Assembly: GCF_042186555.1 (NCBI RefSeq)
Contig: NC_133329.1
Location: 75,904,557-75,968,556, forward strand
Direction: 5' to 3'
Origin: Aquarana catesbeiana
Lineage: Eukaryota; Chordata; Amphibia; Anura; Ranidae
DNA: 64,000 bases
Shown here one piece after another: positions 57,123 through 64,000 of this stretch. Under the pieces are notes generated by a model that was not told the DNA's origin, made no database searches, and worked only from the letters and a program-made list of their open reading frames with translations. A program made the translations under genes and the position numbers. The first letter of the stretch is position 1; the number at the start of each line of letters is the position of its first letter.

Positions 57123-58316
57123 CCCCTTCCCGCCGACCAAACGCACATATGCGTCCTCGGCTTTCCGGGGTTATACCGGAATGATGCCCGCAGCTGCAGG
57201 CATCATCCCGGTACCGTTGTTTTCAGCGGGCGATCGGCTACCCGAATATAACAACCGATGCGGCTAAAAGCCGCTCGGCTGTTATACCGGAGGAGCGGGA
57301 GGGGACATCCCCCCCCTCCCGCCGCTGTTACCAGGCCTCCCGTGCGATCGGGAGGCCCGGTGTCCATTCGGGAATCTCCGGCAGCTGGGGGCGGGCTGGA
57401 ACGAAGCTGTGAGCGGCTTCGTTCCAGCCTTCTAATTGTAAACGCGGAAGCGACGTCATGACGTCACTTCCCGTTTACTCGGCTGCCAATGGCGCCGAAT
57501 TTAAAAAAGTACACAGTATTCAGAATCGCCGTTTTCGGCGATCTGAATACTTTGAAGTGTAAAGGAGGGATGGGGGGTCTTTTAGACCCCCCATCCCTCC
57601 ATAAAGAGTACCTGTCACCACCTATTACTGTCACAAGGGATGTTTACATTGCTTGTGACAGCAATAAAAGTAAAAAAAAAAAAAAAATTTTTAAACACAA
57701 TTTATAAAAGTACAAAAATAAATAAAATAAATTAAAAAAAAAAAAAAAAAATTTTAAAGCGCCCCCGTCCCCGCGAGCTCACGCAGCGAAGAAAACGCAT
57801 ACGGAAGTCGCGCCCGCATATGTAAACGGTGTTCAAACCACACATGTGAGGTATCGCCGCGATCGTCAGAGCGAGAGCAATAATTCTAGCCCTAGACCTC
57901 CTCTGTAGCTCAAACCTGGTAACCGTAAAAAATTTTTAAAGCGTCACCTATGGAAATTCATAGGTACCGTAGTTCGTCGCCATTCCACGAGTGCGTGCAA
58001 TTATAAAGGGTGACATGTTTGGTATCTATTTACTCGGCGTAACATCATCTTTCACATTATACAAAAAAATTGGGGTAACTTTACTGTTTGGATTTTTTAA
58101 AATTCATGAAAGTGTCACTTTCAAAAATTTGCGTTTAAAACACCGCTGCACAAATACCGTGTGATAAAAAATATTGCAACAATCGCCATTTTATTCTTTA
58201 GACTCTCTTCTAAAAAAATATATATAATGTTTGGGGGTTCTAAGTAATTTTCTAGCAAAAAATACGGATTTTAACTTGTAAACACCAAATTTCAAAAATA
58301 GGCTTAGTCATGAAAG
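57123..58316 (+). mobile_element. TTAA element family C in the left arm of foldback 3
   Basis: TTAA at 57119-57122 then CCCCTTCCCGCCGACC; right end GGCTTAGTCATGAAAGG, with the second TTAA lost in a small deletion. The uninterrupted right arm (GTTTAAATAATC near 59971) is the empty site. Nearly the same sequence, inverted and truncated, is at 54145-54974. Confidence 0.85.
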
Positions 58317-60291
58317 GAAGAGTGATCTTCAGTGATTGTGTACAGATACAAAAATGCCTTATATAAAAGGATGTATACTGAGACCCCTACATCTGTGATA
58401 GGTCTGCACCATACATCGCCACAAGTGAAATAAGTATAATCCAAATCATAACTATAAAAAATCAAACATAGAACCGTAAACAGTGCTCTACCTATCCGGT
58501 GCAAGTATTACTATATAATGTAATCTACCTAAAATAGTGCCAAATATTTCACATTAGTGATCAGAGTCCAGTGAACAGGTGATTGCGTCTCACCCTCATG
58601 ACTGCAAATATAAACCAATTAATAATATCATAGTCCTTAAAGTGGAAAAAACTCTTCAACCACAATGTTCCAAGGAATTTTCTTAGCAAAAGAAACCCGT
58701 GACAGGAGTGCTCTCAGGTGATTTCTGTGACTTTTGTGCTCCCCTTTTGGGTCCCCACTCACCGAATCCAATGACCCCAAGAGGGGCAAAACAGCATAGG
58801 GTATCTCGATCACGGTCAGCTCTCCACCACGATCATGTAGGGCATTCAGGTGGTTTCCGTGCTGTTGATTTAAGGTGTTCCCAATGGCTCCCCGGATCCA
58901 CCAACCCCAAAGGAGGGGGCAAAAATAATGGGGTATCACGGTCACGATATCCTCTCCACCACAATCCTACAGAGCATCCAGGGTAATTTCTATAATGTTG
59001 AGTTGAAGTATCACAATGGCTCCCTGCGATGCTGCATTTAGAGGATGCAAGCAGATGCAAGTTTTAGTCCAACATGTGCTCTGATAGCTGGTTCCTTCTT
59101 TCAGTCTCTAAGATGGAGTCTGAGTTCCCAGGATACACCTGTTTCTCTTCCTTAGCTAAGGAACTCAGACTCCATCTTAGAGACTGAAAGAAGGAACCAG
59201 CTATCAGAGCACATGTTGGACTAAAACTTGCATCTGCTTGCATCCTCTAAATGCAGCATCGCAGGGAGCCATTGTGATACTTCAACTCAACATTATAGAA
59301 ATTACCCTGGATGCTCTGTAGGATTGTGGTGGAGAGGATATCGTGACCGTGATACCCCATTATTTTTGCCCCCTCCTTTGGGGTTGGTGGATCCGGGGAG
59401 CCATTGGGAACACCTTAAATCAACAGCACGGAAACCACCTGAATGCCCTACATGATCGTGGTGGAGAGCTGACCGTGATCGAGATACCCTATGCTGTTTT
59501 GCCCCTCTTGGGGTCGTTGGATTCGGTGAGTGGGGACCCAAAAGGGGAGCACAAAAGTCACAGAAATCACCTGAGAGCACTCCTGTCACGGGTTTCTTTT
59601 GCTAAGAAAATTCCTTGGAACATTGTGGTTGAAGAGTTTTTTCCACTTTAAGGACTATGATATTATTAATTGGTTTATATTTGCAGTCATGAGGGTGAGA
59701 CGCAATCACCTGTTCACTGGACTCTGATCACTAATGTGAAATATTTGGCACTAGTTTAGGTAGATTACATTATATAGTAATACTTGCACCGGATAGGTAG
59801 AGCACTGTTTACGGTTCTATGTTTGATTTTTTATAGTTATGATTTGGATTATACTTATTTCACTTGTGGCGATGTATGGTGCAGACCTATCACAGATGTA
59901 GGGGTCTCAGTATACATCCTTTTATATAAGGCATTTTTGTATCTGTACACAATCACTGAAGATCACTCTTGTTTAAATAATCTTGGTGTATATTTAATTT
60001 TTGGCAATATCAGGTACTTACTAGGCTGAGTGGGGGTCACCACTTCTGGATTTATTATAGATCCCGTCCCCTTCCTTACATTATCCCTAAACCCTGTAGG
60101 GAGCGCCACACCCCTTTTAATTTATATTTCAATACCATGCATATTAGCCTTTAAAATTAGCACTTTTGATTTCGAACGTTTGAGTCCCATAGACTTTAAT
60201 GGGGTTCTAAAGTTCGCGCAAACTTTCGGTCCGTTCGCAGGTTCTGGTGCGAACCCAACCGGGGGGTGTTCGGCTCATCCCTAGCGGCAAG

Positions 60292-61057
60292 TCTGTGGTC
60301 ATTTCATGCAGACCATCCATATTAAAAATAAGCCAACAAAGTAAAGTAAAATGTTCTCCCTGAAATATGCAGGTTCTCAGATTCTGCCTTGGGCAGTGGA
60401 CACATTTTTTTTTTTACAGCAAAAGGCAGTGGACACATTTAAAAATAATTCAGAAAAACAGTAAAATTACATTTCTGGCACTTGAAGTTCAAAGAAGCAT
60501 GCAAACTAAATGAAATAACATTTAAAAAATAAAAAAATATTAACATCTTTGTTACATCTCAGTGCTGCCTGATCCCCTGCAGCCTCTTTTTAGTCAGCCC
60601 CTTCCTTTCTACCTATTAAAGAAAGAAAAAGAAGGGGCATGTAACAATAGGTGAGTAGCTGGGGGAAGGTGGTGGAAGAAAACTTTGTCCTGGAGGGGAT
60701 GGGGGTTGAGATTAGATGTGGGATGGAGGGTTGACGGAAGAGCTTTGTAGTGGGTGGGTGGTAGAAGGAAAAGTTCTGTACTGGGGGTGCAGTTAGAGCT
60801 CTTTACTCTTTACTGTTGTGTTACCCACTCCTGAGCCCTGCAAGTTTACTGCATCTCCCCCCAATATGCACGCCAGAGACCTGTGCCCTATACTGTAAGC
60901 ACTGCTGATCCCTGTGCAATAAGTGCTTTTAAACACTGCAATATATACACTGATATAAGCCTTGCACCCTGTGTGATACGCATGTCTGCGCCTTGCACAA
61001 TATCTACTCTTGAGACCTTCTTCACTGACACATGGGACATTTTTGCATCCAGTCACC
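60292..61057. other. No gene recognised
   Basis: A short duplicated phrase GGCAGTGGACACATTT occurs at 60393-60408 and 60425-60440. Otherwise nothing can be assigned. Confidence 0.45.
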
Positions 61058-61922
61058 CCATAGAGTAAGTGCCTATAAAAAAGGGGGGAGTTTTGCCTGG
61101 ATCAACCACAAATAAAAAGTAAGAATTAAATAATAAGATCAGATATTCATCCAAAGAAATGAGTTGGATGCAGTTTGGATTGCCTTGTAAAGCATACAAA
61201 ACAACAAGGAAAAAGAGATTCCCCCAAAGAAGGTAAAAAGATCCAAACACAATCTGCCAAAAACAATATATTTATTAAGCTACAAGGCACCACACAACAA
61301 TACAAAAATTGGGCAAAATAGGGAAAATGTCAAATGACCATATTAAAATTGATAACGTTATCATTAAAAACACCGGAGCCGCGGCCAAACATACCCCATA
61401 CACACACCAATCACAGCAGCAGATTCCTACTATATTGGCCAATATCTTGTAAAATAAGACCTCAGATCAGTCCAAGAGTAGATAGTAAGGCGGTATGAGG
61501 GTATGGGTGGATGAATGGATGTTTGTGGATAATTAATGGGACGTATTCAGCACAGCATAAAGATTTATAACAGTCCGGGAACTGGTCTCATAGTGTGAGT
61601 AAGGCAGCTGAACTGACCGGCAGTAACTACTGGAGGTGGTTGTAACCCAGGACATGCAGGCAAAGCAGTTGTATAAGTAGAAGACAGTAGGGGGAGCAAA
61701 CGGCCAATATAGTAGGAATCTGCTGCTGTGATTGGTGTGTGTATGGGGTATGTTTGGCCGCGGCTCCGGTGTTTTTAATGATAACGTTATCAATTTTAAT
61801 ATGGTCATTTGACATTTTCCCTATTTTGCCCAATTTTTGTATTGTTGTGTGGTGCCTTGTAGCTTAATAAATATATTGTTTTTGGCAGATTGTGTTTGGA
61901 TCTTTTTGCCATAGAGTAAGTG
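61058..61922. mobile_element. Foldback retroposon 4, 14-bp target duplication
   Basis: CCATAGAGTAAGTG at 61058-61071 and 61909-61922. Arms 61232-61443 and 61702-61905 are near-perfect complements (GATCCAAACACAATCTGCC ... ATATTGGCC), separated by 258 bp. 61072-61231 is outside the arms. Non-coding. No hammerhead-like motif found in this one. Confidence 0.75.
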
Positions 61923-62039
61923 GCATTTTTCTTTCCAGTCACAACACAGAAGCCAGGACATTTTTTCTTTCAGTGACACAACACCAAATCAAGGCTGTTT
62001 TTCCTATCACAAAAAACACAGGATAGTGCAACCACCTCG

Positions 62040-62410
62040 TACATTACATAGTAACATAGTTGGTAAGGTTGAATAAAGACAACAGTCCATCCAGTTCAAC
62101 CTGTGTAGGTGTGTGTGTAGAAAAATCATTTGCCATATCCCCGTATATTGTTTTTGCTAAGATGCAAGTCCAAATGTCTTTTAAAACTATCCATACTTCC
62201 TGCCGACACCACCGATTCCACATCCTTACCACCCTGACAGTAAAAAACCCCCTACGCAGCTTAAGGTTAAACCGCTTCTCTTCCAGTCTCATCGTGTGGC
62301 CCCGTGTCCTCTTACACTCCCCGGGACTGAAAAGTTTCATACTTATGCTGGGATCACCATTGAGATCATTTTTATTTTTCCACATCGACAAATGGATACT
62401 CACATGGAAG
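62040..62410 (-). mobile_element. 3' end of a CR1/Rex1-like non-LTR retrotransposon
   Basis: The minus-strand frame 62403-62044 reads ECKRTRGH, RRGFFTVRVVRMWNRWCRQEV and runs to the end. This is like the C-terminus of CR1/Rex1-type LINE ORF2, where F..R...LWN.LP.EV is conserved. The 3' terminus on the minus strand is CCAACTATGTTACTATGTAA, a short-repeat tail typical of this group. Everything upstream is missing, as is usual for 5'-truncated LINEs. The exact clade is uncertain. Confidence 0.65.
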
Positions 62411-62443
62411 TAAAACCATCAAGCAACACAGATCCGCTCCAGC

Positions 62444-62585
62444 TGGAACGCAATGCAGTTCGTCCTGGGAACAAATGGTTGAACAGCTGATGTGTTTTAA
62501 GGGTTATGCCCCTTTCTATGAGATGACCCCAAAAGGCGTCAGCTGTCCAACCATTTGTTTCCAGGACAAACAGCATTGCGTTCCA
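62444..62585. mobile_element. Palindromic MITE
   Basis: Arms GGAACGCAATGC...AACAAATGGTTGAACAGCTG (62445-62490) and CAGCTGTCCAACCATTTGTT...GCATTGCGTTCC (62539-62585), ~48-bp centre. Superfamily unknown. Confidence 0.75.
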
Positions 62586-64000
62586 CCAGTGTGTTTTTCC
62601 TGGGTTGGGCAGAGATCCAGGGAGAGCTGGATGACTCACAGGCAGCATCACTGAAACCTTCCCTCTACTTCTCGAACTTGCTGGAAATTTCTGGAAGAAT
62701 GGGAGGAGAGGTAAGGTGGAGCTCCCTAGAGTATTTGAAGGGCCCTGACCAATCCCCAACCTGGGTTGGCAGGGGGGCAGACCCCCTAAAATACTCTTGG
62801 TCAGCCCAGCTGGGGAGCAGAGTTCGGGTGGAAGCTGGAGATGGAGTGTTAGGCTGTCGGTGGCCTTTGAGGGAGCTCCTCAGTCTGGGGGAGGGGGGGT
62901 GACCCTTGGCCTGGGGGAGGTGTGGAAAGGACCCTCTTCAAGACACATAAAGGTGCCCTGGCCATGAGCCATGGGAGTAAGTTAAGGACAGTGGGAAAAC
63001 ACTGCCAGGCAAGTCTCCAGGAGGAACAGGAACAGCCAAGAGGGCTGGTGAGTGACACACAGTCAAGTAGTATTGGGAGGCATGCTTGAGAGGACTGGGA
63101 TGGAGCAATCTGGGATGGGTGCAGAGCCAGTCAGGAGGACTGTGGTGGCATGAGCAGTGGAAAGGGGCATCTGCAGCCAGGAGGCCTGGCAAAGCCTGAA
63201 AAGGTGGTACTGGGAGCAGTAGCCACAGATAGGACAGCTAGCACTAAAGACTTCCATTTTTGCTACACCATATGGGGCCCGCGGTCCCTGCCTGCAAAGG
63301 GCATTCGCCCAGACTCAGCTGAGATTGTGCTGAGTCTGAAACCTGTGCTAGCTGGTCCTGGGAGTGATAATCTGCAAGCAAGCGTGTGCTGGAGGTAGAA
63401 GAGGAGAGTTCATCAATCAAATAGGCATCCCTTTTCCTATTCACGGTCAATTCCCCAAATAAAAAAATAAAAAACAAAGCTGCAAGGACTGCTTCTTGTT
63501 CCTGAAAGACTATAAATTCATGTGTCTGGCTGTGCAGGGTGGGAGATGACCACATTCACCAGCGGCCCCTACAGGGGTCTCTACAGGGTCTTCCAAAGTT
63601 CCTGAAGCATTGCAGTGTGACATCATGTGAGAGCTGTGTAAGGGTTAATTTCAGTCCGTTTTTTTTCGGCCCGCAGCTAGAGTCCTTAGACTCACTGCAG
63701 GGACGGTCTCTGCTCGGGTTTGTGGGACTTGCTCTGCATACTGACAGGCATTGAGGGGGTGCATCGCATGTCGCGCAACCTGAGAAACCTGACAAAGTGC
63801 AAATTGTTTCAGTGCACACCTGCTGCCCCTCCCAGCTCCCACCCCGCAGTTAAAGTCAGTGCCCTTTACCACTGTAACTTGATATACAGTGTGTCTGTGT
63901 AACAGCGGGGCAGGAGCCAGATAGTGCACTAGGTCTGCACTAAAGCCAGCCTTTCAGAGGATCACTACAGCGGTAATGGATATGATGTACACAGGAAATA
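62586..64000. other. No gene recognised; possible repeat
   Basis: About 1.4 kb, GC-moderate, with several short overlapping frames on both strands but none with recognisable domains or codon bias. AATAAAAAAATAAAA near 63460 follows a region that could be an LTR or leader, but no terminal repeats or target duplication lie within the window. Confidence 0.35.

Larger units (their letters stand above)
56862..60146. mobile_element. Foldback retroposon 3: long palindrome with 17-bp target duplication
   Basis: CAATACCATGCATATTA at 56862-56878 and 60130-60146 bounds the insertion. Arms from about 56960 and to 60128 are near-identical complements with a 31-base loop (59129-59159). Each is ~1 kb after removing the TTAA element in the left arm. 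About 80 extra bases at the left outer edge (56879-56960) include a hammerhead-like motif. Outer arm motif GGCGCTCCCTACAGGG; inside GCGCCACACCCCTTTTAAT resembles foldback 1. Paired open frames such as 58637-58945 and 59343-59651 encode the same peptide on opposite strands, as the palindrome dictates, and are not genes. Confidence 0.75.
51325..60283 (+). mobile_element. hAT transposon with decayed BED-finger transposase, heavily interrupted
   Basis: Ends TAGGGATGAGCTTCGAG and TTCGGCTCATCCCTA; flanking octamers TTGGCAAG (51317-51324) and GCGGCAAG (60284-60291) match at 6 of 8. Subterminal CGAAC/GTTCG words abound at both ends. It holds a tandem repeat before the gene, the transposase pseudogene, two TTAA family-C elements and foldback 3. 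The own sequence, after removing insertions, is about 4.9 kb. Confidence 0.8.

Noticed and set aside
58637..59651. Identical 75-102 aa peptides on opposite strands
   Set aside because: A palindrome necessarily encodes the same frame twice; the peptides show no domain.
62586..63960. Overlapping 60-119 aa frames as candidate genes
   Set aside because: Frames overlap on both strands, lack domains and show no splice or codon evidence.

Overview
This is a stretch of vertebrate nuclear DNA, most likely from a large-genome frog. That is inferred from three things seen in it: an intronless TRIM25-like RING/B-box/PRY-SPRY gene with a fragment of a close paralogue, a dense layer of short TTAA-flanked DNA elements, and an L1 retrotransposon beside hAT, Tc1/mariner and piggyBac-like elements. 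No bacterial gene organisation is present. Nearly every open frame in the window is a shadow of a repeat.

The one intact cellular gene is the TRIM gene at 28264-29814 (+, 516 aa). About 75-110 bp before its ATG lie two STAT-type palindromes and an interferon-response-type element. Bases 1-169 hold the SPRY fragment of a paralogue cut off by a TTAA element, so the window probably lies in a TRIM gene cluster.

Layout. 0.7-3.3 kb: small inverted-repeat elements. 3.6-8.6 kb: an endogenous LTR element with a scrambled, partly inverted structure inside a 4-bp target duplication. 8.6-10.9 kb: no gene, homopolymers and old repeats. 10.9-17.8 kb: a nest of TTAA elements (A interrupted by B) in which B carries the N- and C-terminal remains of a piggyBac transposase and is itself interrupted by a retroposon with a hammerhead-like motif. 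17.8-24.1 kb: an L1 on the minus strand with both ORFs, broken by frameshifts. 24.1-28.1 kb: small elements and a second B copy. 28.1-29.9 kb: the TRIM gene. 30-36 kb: an (AT)n tract, an old hAT-like repeat interrupted by a 2.1-kb LTR-like element, and small hAT elements. 36.1-40.8 kb: a large palindrome with one transposon in each arm. 40.8-47.4 kb: Tc1, TTAA and pogo/Tigger-like elements. 47.4-50.2 kb: a hAT element with perfect 8-bp target duplication holding a second palindromic insertion. 50.4-51.3 kb: a Tc1 fragment and a minisatellite. 51.3-60.3 kb: a hAT element with a decayed BED-finger transposase, interrupted by TTAA elements and by a third palindromic insertion. 61.1-61.9 kb: a fourth palindromic insertion. 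62.0-62.4 kb: the 3' end of a non-LTR retrotransposon. The last 1.4 kb is unclassified.

The most notable pattern is four unrelated-looking foldback insertions (36.1-40.8, 47.4-49.6, 56.9-60.1 and 61.1-61.9 kb). Each is bounded by an 11-17 bp target duplication, as made by retroposition and not by cut-and-paste transposons. Two of them, and two further non-palindromic loci, carry motifs resembling decayed hammerhead ribozymes. Penelope-like retroelements are the best-fitting known class, but no Penelope protein is visible, so this remains inference.
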